Positions 1 to 8,770 are shown, counted from the first letter of the stretch. The stretch: DNA of 46,976 bases from Lysobacterales bacterium (GCA_015655355.1 JAATFG010000029.1:1-46976); one strand, 5' to 3'. Numbers and translations are program-made. The notes: generated by a model from the letters alone, not told the origin.

Positions 1-1
1 G

Positions 2-1798
2 AAGGAAGTGTCTCAGGACGAAGTGCAGACCATCGTCTTCATCTACGATATGCACACCATGGTCGGCGCCGGCAAGGCCGAAGGCGCGATCGACGCCGGC
101 AACATGTTGAAGCCCGCGCTGGCGCGTGGCGAACTGCATTGCATCGGCGCGACCACGCTCGACGAATACCGCAAGTACGTCGAGAAGGACGCGGCGCTCC
201 AGCGGCGCTTCCAGCCGGTGTTCGTCGGCGAGCCGAGCGTGGAGGACACGATCGCGATCCTGCGTGGCCTGAAGGAAAGATACGCCGTGCACCATGGCGT
301 CGAGATCACCGATCCGGCGGTGGTCGCCGCGGCGACGCTGTCGCATCGCTACATCGCTGATCGTCAACTTCCCGACAAGGCCATCGACCTGATGGACGAA
401 GCGGCCTCGCGCATCCGCATGGAAATCGATTCCAAGCCGGAGGAACTGGATCGCATGGAGCGTCGCCTGATCCAGCTGAAAATCCAGCGCGAAATGCTGA
501 AGAAGGAAAAGGACGAGGCGAGCAGGCAGCGCCTCGCCGACCTGGAGGCGGACATCGGGCAGCTCGAACGCGCATTCGCCGACTTGAACGATGTGTGGAA
601 GGCGGAGAAGGCCGCGTTGCAGGGCGCGACGAAAATCAAGGAGCAAATCGAACAGGCCAAGGCCGAGTTCGAGGCCGCGCAGCGCGCGCAGGATTTCGCG
701 CGCATGAGCGAAATCCAGTACGGCAAGATTCCCGAACTGGAAAAGCAGCTCGCCAGCGCACAAGCCGCCGAGCAGAAGGGCGAATTCAAGCTCGTCCAGG
801 AGAAAGTGACGGCGGAAGAAATCGCCGAAGTCGTTTCGCGCTGGACCGGCATTCCGGTCAACAAGATGCTCGAAGGCGAGCGCGACAAGTTGCTGCGCAT
901 GGAACAGGAGTTGCACAAGCGCGTGGTTGGCCAGGACGAAGCGATCAAGGTCGTGTCCGACGCGATCCGGCGTTCGCGCGCCGGCTTGTCCGATCCGTCC
1001 AAGCCGACCGGCTCGTTCCTGTTCCTCGGCCCGACCGGCGTCGGCAAGACCGAGCTGTGCAAGGCGCTGGCCGATTTCCTGTTCGATTCGCAGGACGCGA
1101 TGGTGCGCATCGACATGTCCGAATTCATGGAGAAACACGCGGTGTCGCGCCTGGTCGGCGCGCCTCCGGGCTACGTCGGCTACGAGGAAGGCGGTTATCT
1201 GACCGAAGCGGTGCGCCGGCGTCCGTACAGCGTGATCCTGCTCGACGAAGTGGAGAAGGCGCACCCGGACGTGTTCAACATCCTGCTGCAGGTGCTCGAC
1301 GACGGGCGCCTCACCGATGGCCAGGGGCGCACCGTGGATTTCCGCAACACGGTGATCGTGATGACGAGCAATCTGGGTTCGCAGCAAATCCAGGAGATCG
1401 ACTATGACACGCCGGAAGCCTACCTGCAGATGAAGGCCGCGGTGATGGGCGTGGTGCAGGCGCATTTCCGCCCGGAATTCGTCAACCGCCTCGACGACAT
1501 CGTCGTGTTCCATCCGCTGGACAAGGCGCAGATCACCTCGATTGCGCGCATCCAGCTGGTCGGCCTCGACAAGCGCCTGCACGAACGCGGCATCAAGCTG
1601 GAGCTGGACGACAGCGCGCTCGCGCTGCTCGGCAACGTCGGTTTCGATCCGGTGTATGGCGCGCGTCCGCTCAAGCGCGCGATCCAGTCGCAACTGGAGA
1701 ACCCGCTGGCGCAGCGCATCCTCGCCGGCGACTTCGCCAGCGGCGACGTCATCAAGGTCCATGCCCGGCACGGCGAACTGGCGTTCGCCAAGGCGTAG
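2..1798 (+). CDS. clpB: ClpB disaggregase, C-terminal two thirds (5' end cut by window)
   Basis: ATP-dependent AAA+ disaggregase that works with DnaK in the cytoplasm to resolubilise aggregated proteins. The open frame runs off the left edge. About 598 codons are visible of a protein usually near 860, so the N domain and the first Walker A are outside the window. Visible in order are the end of NBD1 ([12 protein letters not shown] arginine finger, [17 protein letters not shown]), the charged coiled-coil middle domain (about 400-800), then NBD2 with Walker A GPTGVGKT (1028-1051), Walker B VILLDE (1232-1249), sensor [10 protein letters not shown] and the C-terminal [10 protein letters not shown] and [10 protein letters not shown] segments. 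Oddly, the NBD1 Walker B that should read FIDELHT reads FIYDMHT (44-52), right at the window edge. A strong hairpin terminator follows. Identity is certain; the edge residues are less so. Confidence 0.96.
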   Translation, partial: KEVSQDEVQTIVFIYDMHTMVGAGKAEGAIDAGNMLKPALARGELHCIGATTLDEYRKYVEKDAALQRRFQPVFVGEPSVEDTIAILRGLKERYAVHHGVEITDPAVVAAATLSHRYIADRQLPDKAIDLMDEAASRIRMEIDSKPEELDRMERRLIQLKIQREMLKKEKDEASRQRLADLEADIGQLERAFADLNDVWKAEKAALQGATKIKEQIEQAKAEFEAAQRAQDFARMSEIQYGKIPELEKQLASAQAAEQKGEFKLVQEKVTAEEIAEVVSRWTGIPVNKMLEGERDKLLRMEQELHKRVVGQDEAIKVVSDAIRRSRAGLSDPSKPTGSFLFLGPTGVGKTELCKALADFLFDSQDAMVRIDMSEFMEKHAVSRLVGAPPGYVGYEEGGYLTEAVRRRPYSVILLDEVEKAHPDVFNILLQVLDDGRLTDGQGRTVDFRNTVIVMTSNLGSQQIQEIDYDTPEAYLQMKAAVMGVVQAHFRPEFVNRLDDIVVFHPLDKAQITSIARIQLVGLDKRLHERGIKLELDDSALALLGNVGFDPVYGARPLKRAIQSQLENPLAQRILAGDFASGDVIKVHARHGELAFAKA

Positions 1799-1820
1799 GC
1801 ATCATTGGCGCGGAAACCGG

Positions 1821-1847
1821 AACGGGCGCCTTTCGGCGCCCGTTTTT
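1821..1847 (+). terminator. Rho-independent terminator of clpB
   Basis: A perfect 10-bp stem (1821-1830 with 1835-1844) closes a TTTC loop and runs into five T's (1843-1847). It lies 23 bases after the clpB stop and before the end of the convergent minus-strand gene. The same core recurs in the hairpin at 2991-3030. Confidence 0.85.
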
Positions 1848-1852
1848 CCGCA

Positions 1853-2887
1853 TCATTGCCGACAGGTCTGGGGCAGGTATCTGTTTTCGATCTCCGACGA
1901 GCATTGCCAGGTGTTGCTGCCGGAGTCGAGTTCGAGCCAGATGCGCTTGCCCGTCAACTTCGCGTTGGCTTTATTGCCGAAGGTGATCTGGATGCCGCAT
2001 TTGCCGGTGTTGTTCATGCGGCCCGTGTCGATGGATTGCACATAGGGTTCGACGTATTCGCCGGGCTGCTTGATGCCGCCCACGCCGTTGGTGGCGCATT
2101 CGCTGGTCTGCGCCAGGTATTCGCCGACGACGGGTTCGATTTCGCTGGCGTGCAGCATGCCCGTCGCCACCTGCGCACGGATGATGTAGTCCTGATAGGC
2201 GGGAAGTGCAATCGCGGCAAGGATGGCGATCACCGGCACCATCACGAACACGGCGACGACGATCGCGATCAGGCAGCCGTGCAAGCCTTTCTTCTGCAAT
2301 TCCGGGTGGTCGGTGAAAGCGTGTTGATCGACCACCAGGGTGCCGGCGACGAAATCGTGCAACGCTTGTTTTTTCGCCGTGAACGCGGCGACGAGAAAGC
2401 CGATGTAGAGCGTGAGATAGGACAGCGCGGCGGCGAACCAGCGGCCGATGGCATGGCCAAACGTGAGTCGATTGCCGGCGAGGTCGGTGACCTTGATGCC
2501 AAGCAGGCGTTTGCCCAGCGTGGCTTGATGGCGCGAGCTTTCCTGCAGCGAGAAATACAGTGCGGCGGCGATCCAATAAAGAGGGTAGAAAACCGCCTCG
2601 AAGAGCACGCCCACGAGATTCGCGGCATCGTCGGGCTTGCCGTGGCTGCCGATGCCGAGCCCGATCGCGGCAATCACGGCGACGATGCCCAGTGGAATGC
2701 CGAGGATCAGGCCATCGACCCACAGCGCCAACCAGCGGCGAAAGAAGCCCGCATAAACGACTTCGGCCCGTGTTGCGAATGCGGTTGCAGGTGGCGGAGG
2801 CGGCGTGGTGTTCTGCGACGCGCCGCAGGCGGGGCACGGCACGGAATCGTCCGAGATCTGGGTTCCACAACTGCGGCAGTACGCCAT
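1853..2887 (-). CDS. Zinc ribbon-RDD membrane protein with C-terminal type IV pilin-like domain
   Basis: A 344-residue fusion, function unknown. Residues 1-24 form a zinc ribbon (C4, C7, C18, C21: CRSC...CPAC). Residues about 40-185 are an RDD domain with several membrane helices (FFRRWLALWVDGLILG at its start, QATLGKRLLGIKV in the middle). From about residue 205 a hydrophobic helix runs into AILAAIALPAYQDYIIRAQ, which is the N-terminal helix pattern of PilA-type pilins. The rest resembles a pilin head, with paired cysteines and the ending NTWQCSS..ENRYLPQTC. The prepilin peptidase signal (G-FTLIE) is absent, so this pilin part is probably a fixed membrane-anchored domain rather than a polymerised subunit. 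The ATG at 2887 is chosen over longer options because GGGGAAT precedes it and the zinc ribbon begins there. It stands alone, convergent with clpB. The architecture is read directly; any role in pili is inference. Confidence 0.85.
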   Translation of the reverse strand: MAYCRSCGTQISDDSVPCPACGASQNTTPPPPPATAFATRAEVVYAGFFRRWLALWVDGLILGIPLGIVAVIAAIGLGIGSHGKPDDAANLVGVLFEAVFYPLYWIAAALYFSLQESSRHQATLGKRLLGIKVTDLAGNRLTFGHAIGRWFAAALSYLTLYIGFLVAAFTAKKQALHDFVAGTLVVDQHAFTDHPELQKKGLHGCLIAIVVAVFVMVPVIAILAAIALPAYQDYIIRAQVATGMLHASEIEPVVGEYLAQTSECATNGVGGIKQPGEYVEPYVQSIDTGRMNNTGKCGIQITFGNKANAKLTGKRIWLELDSGSNTWQCSSEIENRYLPQTCRQ

Positions 2888-2990
2888 GCTTATTCCCCGT
2901 GCGTGATTTCCCCTTGGATGGCAGGCAGTTTCCGGTTCGCCGGCAAGCGGTGTCAAGAAAGCCGCGAGTGATGCCCATCACGGTTCATCG

Positions 2991-3030
2991 CAACGACAAA
3001 CGGGCGCCTTTCGGCGCCCGTTTGTCGTTG
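2991..3030. terminator. 18-bp perfect hairpin between the symporter and the RDD-pilin gene
   Basis: The stem 2991-3008 pairs perfectly with 3013-3030. The 4-base loop reads GAAA on the minus strand. It follows the symporter stop (3049, minus) by 18 bases. There is no long T-run, but the GTTTGTCGTTG side gives some U's on either strand. It contains the same core as the clpB terminator. Confidence 0.6.
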
Positions 3031-3048
3031 CTTGCAGCGAAGCGGAGA

Positions 3049-4557
3049 TTACGCGGTCGCGGCCTTCGGCTTGCTCACCGCGTTGACGATCAATTGCACC
3101 AAGATCACCACGATGATGTTCACCACCAGCGCGATCAGGCCGGTGTAGATGCCGACGCCGAACAGCTTGTGCACCGGCTTGGTGCCGTCCATCACCGCGA
3201 ACGTGGTGCCGAGCGCGAGGCCGACGATCAGGCCGGTCAGCAGCGCCGGGGCGCGGAACCACTTGCCCTTCTCGAACAGGCCGAACGCCAGCGACGGCAG
3301 GGTCTGCACGATCCACAGGCCGCCGAGCAACTGCAGGTCGAGCGCGAACTTGGTCGGCAGGAACAGGATGATGATCAGCGCGCCGAACTTGACCAGCAGC
3401 GACACCCACTTGGCCACCTTGGCTTCGCCTTCCGGCGAGACCTGCGGGTTGACGTAGGCCTTCCAGAAATTGCGGGTGAACAGGTTGGCCGCGCCGATCG
3501 ACATCACCGCCGCCGGCACCAGTGCGCCGATCGCGATGGCGGCGAAGGCGAAGCCGACGAACCACTGCGCGTGCGGGAACAGGGCATTGAACAATGCCGG
3601 CACCACGTCGTTGTTGCTGGCGACGTGGATGTTCGCCGCATACGCCATGTAGCCGAGCAGGGCGATCAGGCCGAGCAGCACCGTGTACGCCGGCAGGAAC
3701 ACCGCGTTCTTGCGGATGGTGTTCGCGCTCTTCGCGGCGAAGATGCCGGTCAGGGTGTGCGGGTACATGAAGGCGGCCAGCGCCGAACCCAGCGCCAGCG
3801 TGGCGTAGGCGACGACCTGCGCGTGCGGCACGGTCAAACCGACCAGCGCCTTCGGATCGGCGGCGAGCTTGCCGCTGTACGCGTCGCGCGCCACGTCGAA
3901 CACGTGGCTGTAGCCGCCGAGCTTGGCCGGCACCAGCACCACCGCGACCAGCACCACGATGTAGATCATCAGGTCCTTGACGAAGGCGATCAGCGCCGGC
4001 GCGCGCAGGCCCGCGACCAGCGTGTACAGCGCAAGGATGATGAAGGCGGCGGCCAGCGGCAGTTCGCCGGTCAGGCCGAGCGCCTTGATGACCACCTGCA
4101 TGCCGACCAGTTGCAGCGCGATGTACGGCATCGTCGCGACCACGCCGGTGATCGCCACGGCCAATTCCAGCGGGCGCGACTGATAGCGGCCGTAGACGAC
4201 GTCGCCGGCGGTGACGTGGCCGTTGGCCTGCGCTTCCTTCCACAGGCGCGGCATCAGCACGTAGACGATCGGATAGACGAGGATGGTGTACGGCAACGCG
4301 AAGAAGCCGTAGGCGCCGACCGCATACACCAGTGCCGGCACCGCGATCACGGTGTAGGCGGTATAGAAGTCACCGCCGACCAGGAACCAGGTGATCCAGG
4401 TGCCGAAGCGGCGGCCACCCAGGCCCCATTCGTCCAGCGCATGGCCCTTGCTGCCGCCGCTCTGCCACTTCGACGCGGCGAAGCCCATCACGGTGACCAG
4501 CAGGAAGAAGAACACGAAGACCCACAAGGCGGTCCATTGGATGCCGGTACTCATCAT
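3049..4557 (-). CDS. SSS-family sodium:solute symporter, MctP-like (monocarboxylate type)
   Basis: A 502-residue polytopic inner-membrane transporter of the sodium:solute symporter family, with about 13 hydrophobic segments. The N-terminal region has LDEWGLGGRRFGTW and FLVGGDFYTAYT, the pattern of the MctP/PutP-like branch that takes up short monocarboxylates or amino acids. The substrate cannot be told from sequence. The tail is basic (NAVSKPKAATA). Its ATG overlaps the stop of the upstream DUF3311 gene by 4 bases (ATGA), so the two are co-translated. A DUF3311 protein next to an SSS transporter is a known pairing (mctP type). Confidence 0.88.
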   Translation of the reverse strand: MMSTGIQWTALWVFVFFFLLVTVMGFAASKWQSGGSKGHALDEWGLGGRRFGTWITWFLVGGDFYTAYTVIAVPALVYAVGAYGFFALPYTILVYPIVYVLMPRLWKEAQANGHVTAGDVVYGRYQSRPLELAVAITGVVATMPYIALQLVGMQVVIKALGLTGELPLAAAFIILALYTLVAGLRAPALIAFVKDLMIYIVVLVAVVLVPAKLGGYSHVFDVARDAYSGKLAADPKALVGLTVPHAQVVAYATLALGSALAAFMYPHTLTGIFAAKSANTIRKNAVFLPAYTVLLGLIALLGYMAYAANIHVASNNDVVPALFNALFPHAQWFVGFAFAAIAIGALVPAAVMSIGAANLFTRNFWKAYVNPQVSPEGEAKVAKWVSLLVKFGALIIILFLPTKFALDLQLLGGLWIVQTLPSLAFGLFEKGKWFRAPALLTGLIVGLALGTTFAVMDGTKPVHKLFGVGIYTGLIALVVNIIVVILVQLIVNAVSKPKAATA

Positions 4558-4733
4558 TCATTCCCCTTGGCGTGGTGCTTGCTGTAGAGAATCCACAGGA
4601 TCAGCGAGGTGATCGGGATCCACAGGAACTGGTACCAGTAGAAGAACGGAAAGCCGAACAGCGTTGGCAATTCGCCGTTGTAGAACGGCACCCAGAGCAG
4701 GCCGATGAACGGCACAAGCAGCAGGTATTTCAT
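4554..4733 (-). CDS. Small DUF3311 membrane protein, partner of the SSS symporter
   Basis: A 59-residue protein with two hydrophobic segments (MKYLLLVPFIGLLWVPFYNG and FFYWYQFLWIPITSLILWIL) and a short charged tail (SKHHAKGNE). This matches DUF3311, whose genes usually lie directly before an SSS transporter. The start at 4733 is set by GGGGGAATT just upstream; a longer open frame to 4865 lacks conserved content. Its stop overlaps the symporter start. Likely a small accessory subunit, but its role is not established. Confidence 0.85.
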   Translation of the reverse strand: MKYLLLVPFIGLLWVPFYNGELPTLFGFPFFYWYQFLWIPITSLILWILYSKHHAKGNE

Positions 4734-4875
4734 AGAATTCCCCCAGAGGGCAAACAGGTGGTGGTGCAGAAAACGAACAGCTTCGCCTTGCACGAAGACG
4801 GCAGGCGAAGTTCGGCGCATAGGGTCGCCCCCGCCGCATGCATTGGTCAATCCGAAACTGTCCACTTGTGCTGCA

Positions 4876-4912
4876 ACTTTGGTCTAAACGCGGTTATTGG
4901 TTTTACCAAAGT
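4876..4912. promoter_or_regulatory. Inverted repeat upstream of the DUF3311-symporter operon
   Basis: ACTTTGGT (4876-4883) and ACCAAAGT (4905-4912) form a perfect 8-bp inverted repeat with a 21-base spacer. It lies in the 209-base gap between the DUF3311 start (4733) and the end of the CorA-like gene (4943). It could be an operator for the transport operon or a weak terminator for the CorA-like gene. No T-run follows, so an operator is slightly preferred. Confidence 0.35.
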
Positions 4913-4942
4913 GGTGAAAAAACGCGAAAACCATGACTCGCG

Positions 4943-5938
4943 CTACAGCCAGTGCACCTTCTTCAAATAGCGGTACAGCACGATGCAGGCGACCGCGACC
5001 ACGGCGATCATCGCGAAGTAGCTGTGCCGGCCGTGCAGTTCGGGCATGTTGGTGAAGTTCATGCCGTACCAGCTGGCCACCAGGGTCGGCACCGCCAGCA
5101 GCGCGGCCCAGCCGGCGAGCTTCTTGACCACTTCGCCCTGCGCCAGCGTCACAAGCGACTGGTTCACGCTCATCGCGGTGCCGAGCAGGTCGCGCATCGC
5201 GTCGATGCTGTCGTTCACCCGCACGGCGTGGTCGTGCACGTCGCGGAAATACAGCTTCACTTCGTCCGGGATCAGCGGGCTGGTGCTGCGCGAGAGCTGC
5301 ATCACCACGTCCTGCATCGGCGCCATGCGCTGGCGCATTTCGGTCAGCTCGCGCTTGAGTTCGTACAGGCGGGTGATGATGTCGCGGCGGTAGTCCTCGC
5401 TGAAGATGTCCTTTTCCAGTTGCAGCAGCACGTCGTGGAAGTGGCGCACGATCGGCAGGTAGTTGTCGACGATGAAGTCGAGGATCGCGTACAGCCCGTA
5501 CGATGGCCCGAGCGCGAGCAGCTCCGGTTCGCGCTCGACCCGCGTCCGCGCCGGCGCGTAGGACAGCGCCGCGTTGTGGCGCACGGTGAGCAGGTAGCGC
5601 GGGCCGAGGAAGGCCAGCGTTTCGCCATACACGATCTGCTCGTTGACCCTCTGCACGGTCTGTGCGGCGATGAACAGCGAATTGCCGTAGGCCTCGACCT
5701 TCGGCCGCTGGTGCGCCAGTTGCGCGTCCTCGATCGCCAGGTCGTGCAGGTGGAATTCCTCCTGCATCTTGTCGAGGATCTCCTCGCTGGGCTGGTACAG
5801 GCCGACCCAGATGAAGCTGCCGTCGTCGCGTGCCAGCACGTCGCTGATCGCGTCCAGGGCGATGTCGATGCGCTGGCCTTGCTGCGTGTAGACGCAGCAG
5901 TTGATCACGGATTCGGGCAGGTCGGTCGCACGGCTCAT
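4943..5938 (-). CDS. CorA-family magnesium/cobalt channel protein
   Basis: A 331-residue protein of the CorA metal transporter family. It has a large acidic cytoplasmic N-terminal domain (IWVGLYQPSEEIL, EEFHLHDLAIEDA), a long helical stalk, and two C-terminal transmembrane helices joined by the signature loop GMNF (in SWYGMNFTNMPEL). A basic tail ends YLKKVHWL. Such proteins form pentameric channels that bring in Mg2+ or Co2+, and some members export Zn2+. The ATG at 5938 gives the usual length, though no strong ribosome site precedes it. It lies 92 bases after the DUF4105 gene on the same strand, and corC lies two genes upstream, so two metal-handling genes share this cluster. Confidence 0.92.
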   Translation of the reverse strand: MSRATDLPESVINCCVYTQQGQRIDIALDAISDVLARDDGSFIWVGLYQPSEEILDKMQEEFHLHDLAIEDAQLAHQRPKVEAYGNSLFIAAQTVQRVNEQIVYGETLAFLGPRYLLTVRHNAALSYAPARTRVEREPELLALGPSYGLYAILDFIVDNYLPIVRHFHDVLLQLEKDIFSEDYRRDIITRLYELKRELTEMRQRMAPMQDVVMQLSRSTSPLIPDEVKLYFRDVHDHAVRVNDSIDAMRDLLGTAMSVNQSLVTLAQGEVVKKLAGWAALLAVPTLVASWYGMNFTNMPELHGRHSYFAMIAVVAVACIVLYRYLKKVHWL

Positions 5939-6030
5939 GGCCGGGAATGGTGCGCGGCCCGCGCGGTTTCGGCAAGTTGCCGGGCGGCAACAGGCGCGCG
6001 GCGGGCCAGCACGCGTGCGAGCGTGGCGTG

Positions 6031-7197
6031 TCAGTGCTTGTTCAGTGCGCGCGCCAAGGCGGCGTGTACCGGCAGCAGCAGTGCGACCCAGGCGATGTTG
6101 TCCTGGTACGGGAACGCGAACGGCAGCCAGTGCAGGAACCAGGCGACGAAAGCGCCGAACGCGACGAGCATGGCGATGTTGCGCGCGAACTTGCCCGTGG
6201 CCTTGCCGCGCAGCAGCGCCCATGCCGCCGGCAGCAGCAACAGGCACAGCGGATCGAGCAGCAGCAGATTCTGGTTGCGCCACGCGGCGACGTGTTCGCT
6301 GCCCAGCCACAGGAACAGCAGCACGCCACCGAGCACGCCGCACGCGAGCCACAAGCCGAACGCGAAGGCGCCCAGCACGCGCGGATGCTTTTGCCCGAAC
6401 GCGAGGATCAGCAGCGCGACGGCGACGCCGGCAAACAGCCATGGCCATGCGCGGCGCGGATGCTCCTTCGGTTCCGGCGCCAGTTTCTGCGGCAGGATCC
6501 GCACTTCCTGCGCTACCAGCGGGCGGCCGTCGGGATTCTTCGCTTCGCGCAAACTCTCCTGCAGGCGCATCGGGATGAAGGCTTCCTCCCAGCGCGAGAG
6601 TTGCGTGTCGGCGAACGGACCGAGGCCGAGGTCGAAGCCGATCCACATCCACCATGCCGGCGAGGCCAGCCGCACCGATTCGCTGCGGTAGGTGTTGCCG
6701 CGCGAGCGTCCGGCGAGCTGGTTCTTCAGCGCGCCGCCGAGCGCGTCGTCGATCGCGTCGCGCACGCGGCTGGAGCAGTTGTTGGTGAAGTAGTCGTAGC
6801 GGTAGCGCTGGTTCTGCGGCAGGGCGTTGACCGCGAGCGCGTCGGCGAGCTTTTGCGCCTGTTCCGGGCGCAGGTCGAGCCACTGGATCGTCGCGCTGCG
6901 GCCGACGTCGCGGTAGTAGCCCAGGTCCTCGTCGAACGGCAGCGCTTCGAGCAGGTACATCATCCTGCCGTGGGCGAAATTGCCGACGAAGCCCGGTTCG
7001 CCCGGGTCGAAGAAGCCGAAGTTGTAGTCGGTCGCAACGCCGGTGTCCTCGTCGAGCACGACGATGGCATCGTGGCCGAAGCGCTCGAAGAACACGTCGC
7101 CCGGGCCGAACGTCACCACCCCGATGCGCGGCGCGGCATGGGTGATCGTGGCGATGCACAGCAGCGCGAGGACGAGAAGGATTTTCGCGAGGCGCAT
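6031..7197 (-). CDS. DUF4105 (Lnb N-terminal periplasmic-like) membrane protein
   Basis: A 388-residue protein with a cleavable signal peptide (MRLAKILLVLALLCIATITHA). A periplasmic DUF4105 domain spans about residues 25-220 (GPGDVFFERFGHDAIVV, NFGFFDP, YDYFTNNCSSRVRDAI). About five C-terminal membrane helices follow. The His and Asn-Cys motifs resemble papain-like NlpC/CHAP folds, so a hydrolase or peptidase role is possible but unproven. An in-frame TTG precedes the chosen ATG; the ATG gives a clean signal peptide. It starts 3 bases after the corC stop, so it is in the corC operon. Confidence 0.85.
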   Translation of the reverse strand: MRLAKILLVLALLCIATITHAAPRIGVVTFGPGDVFFERFGHDAIVVLDEDTGVATDYNFGFFDPGEPGFVGNFAHGRMMYLLEALPFDEDLGYYRDVGRSATIQWLDLRPEQAQKLADALAVNALPQNQRYRYDYFTNNCSSRVRDAIDDALGGALKNQLAGRSRGNTYRSESVRLASPAWWMWIGFDLGLGPFADTQLSRWEEAFIPMRLQESLREAKNPDGRPLVAQEVRILPQKLAPEPKEHPRRAWPWLFAGVAVALLILAFGQKHPRVLGAFAFGLWLACGVLGGVLLFLWLGSEHVAAWRNQNLLLLDPLCLLLLPAAWALLRGKATGKFARNIAMLVAFGAFVAWFLHWLPFAFPYQDNIAWVALLLPVHAALARALNKH

Positions 7198-7200
7198 CAA

Positions 7201-8088
7201 TTATTCTTCCGGCGCCAGCACGGTGACATGGAAGGCATGCACGCGACGCGCGTCGGCGCGGCTCACGCGGAAGGTGAAGCGGCTCAGCGACAACTCCTCG
7301 CCGGTTTCCGGCAGGTGGCCGATCGCCGCGGTGACGAGGCCGCCGACGGTGTCGTATTCGTCGTCGTCGAAATCCGCGCCGAAGCGCTCGTTGAAATCGT
7401 CGATCGGGGTGAGCGCGTCGACCAGGAACTGGCCGTCGGCCTGCGCCGCGATCAGTTTCGCCTCGTCTTCGAGATCGTCGTGCTCGTCGTCGATCTCGCC
7501 GACGATCTGCTCGAGCACGTCCTCGATCGTGACCAGGCCGGCGACGCCGCCGTATTCGTCCACCACGATCGCCATGTGGTTGCGCGACAGGCGGAATTCC
7601 TTGAGCAGGACGTTGAGCTTCTTCGATTCGGGGATCAGCACCGCCGGGCGCAGCAGCTCGCGCACCGTGCCGGGGCCGTTGTCGGCGACCACGCCGCGCA
7701 GCAAATCCTTCGCCAGCAAAATGCCGAGGATTTCGTCCTTGTCCTCGCCGTGCACCGGGAAGCGCGAATGGCCGGATTCGACCACCTGCTGCATCAGGTC
7801 GAGGAACTTGGCTTCGATCGGCAGCACCACCATCTGCGCGCGCGGCACCATCACGTCGCCGACGGTCAGCTCGGAAATCGACAACGCGCCTTCCATCATG
7901 CGCAGCGTGTCGGGTGCGATCAGGCCATCGTGCTCGGCGTCGCGCAGGCGCTCGACCACGTCGGCGGAGGAATTGGGTTCGCCGGAAAACGCGGCGCTCA
8001 GGCGCTCCAGCCAGCCGCGCCGTTTTTCCTTGTGCGCCGGTTCCTTGTCGGCAAGGCCGTGCGCGTGACTACTGTCGTCTTCTGACAT
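7201..8088 (-). CDS. corC: CorC/YbeX-type CBS domain protein
   Basis: A 295-residue cytoplasmic protein. After a charged N-terminus come two CBS domains (MVPRAQMVVLPIEA.. and NHMAIVVDEYGGVAGLVTIEDVLEQIVGEI), then a C-terminal CorC_HlyC domain (about 210-290, DDEYDTVGGLV, DARRVHAFHVTVL). There is no DUF21 membrane domain, as expected for CorC/YbeX. The family is linked to magnesium/cobalt efflux and, through its neighbours, to ribosome maturation. The start MSEDDSSHA is taken because the frame upstream has no family content. It lies downstream of ybeY as in many gammaproteobacteria, but an extra gene and a REP pair separate them here. Confidence 0.93.
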   Translation of the reverse strand: MSEDDSSHAHGLADKEPAHKEKRRGWLERLSAAFSGEPNSSADVVERLRDAEHDGLIAPDTLRMMEGALSISELTVGDVMVPRAQMVVLPIEAKFLDLMQQVVESGHSRFPVHGEDKDEILGILLAKDLLRGVVADNGPGTVRELLRPAVLIPESKKLNVLLKEFRLSRNHMAIVVDEYGGVAGLVTIEDVLEQIVGEIDDEHDDLEDEAKLIAAQADGQFLVDALTPIDDFNERFGADFDDDEYDTVGGLVTAAIGHLPETGEELSLSRFTFRVSRADARRVHAFHVTVLAPEE

Positions 8089-8150
8089 CTCGCGAAAGTG
8101 TGGCGGGCACGTGCCCACGGGCGATGGCGGCAGTCTAGCAGATCGATGTT

Positions 8151-8738
8151 TCAGTGCCCGGAGGCCGGCGCCGCAACACTGCTTGCCGCCGGTGCATCGT
8201 CGTCGATCGTGTCGAGGTCGTAGCTGCAACCGGCGAGGGTCTTGCCCGGGTGGGTATCGACGTTGCTGACGTTGAGCACCGCCGAATCGTAGAGCTTCTG
8301 CCCCTTGTCGTCGGTCACTTCGTTACCGCGCACTTCCTTGCCGAACATCGCCTTCTGCGGCGTGTCGATCGCGGTTTCCAGTTGCAACCGGTGCGCCAGC
8401 GGGCGCGGGTCGGGCAGGTCGAGCACGGCGATGACCGAATCGCTGGTGAAGGCGATGTGCGCGGTCGCGTTGCCGAACACACCGACCGGCGCCGGCAGCG
8501 AAAACTCGAACATGTACGGATTGATTTCCGGCAGCGGCGTCCAGCCCGCGGCGACGCTGCTGTGCTTGTCAAGCAAGGTGGCTTTCAACGTCTGGAATTG
8601 TTGCAGCGTGCCGCGGCATTCGATCAGCGCGGCGAGGTCGGGCGTTTGCGCGGCCGGTTCCGGCGGTTTCTTCGTTGTGGCGAATACGGGAAACGCGAGG
8701 GCGGGCAGTACGATGGCGAGCGTGGCTTGGCGAATCAT
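8151..8738 (-). CDS. Exported hypothetical protein
   Basis: I do not recognise this 195-residue protein. It has a typical signal peptide (MIRQATLAIVLPALAFPVFA), a proline-rich linker, and a compact domain with two cysteines (C41 in LIECRG and C171 in LAGCSYD) that could form a disulfide. The tail is low-complexity and rich in Ala and Ser. Probably periplasmic. It lies 62 bases upstream of corC on the same strand and just downstream of the REP pair, inserted between ybeY and corC, which are normally close. Confidence 0.75.
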   Translation of the reverse strand: MIRQATLAIVLPALAFPVFATTKKPPEPAAQTPDLAALIECRGTLQQFQTLKATLLDKHSSVAAGWTPLPEINPYMFEFSLPAPVGVFGNATAHIAFTSDSVIAVLDLPDPRPLAHRLQLETAIDTPQKAMFGKEVRGNEVTDDKGQKLYDSAVLNVSNVDTHPGKTLAGCSYDLDTIDDDAPAASSVAAPASGH

Positions 8739-8770
8739 GGACGTCGGATCTTGCAGGGATGGTTCAAATC

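Noticed and set aside
2560-4587. A long plus-strand frame across the RDD-pilin and symporter genes.
   Set aside because: It is Arg/His/Gln-rich noise spanning two real minus-strand genes and a terminator.
4943-7159. A single 738-residue frame joining the CorA-like gene to the region upstream.
   Set aside because: Only the last 331 residues are protein-like; the rest is a shadow of the DUF4105 gene.
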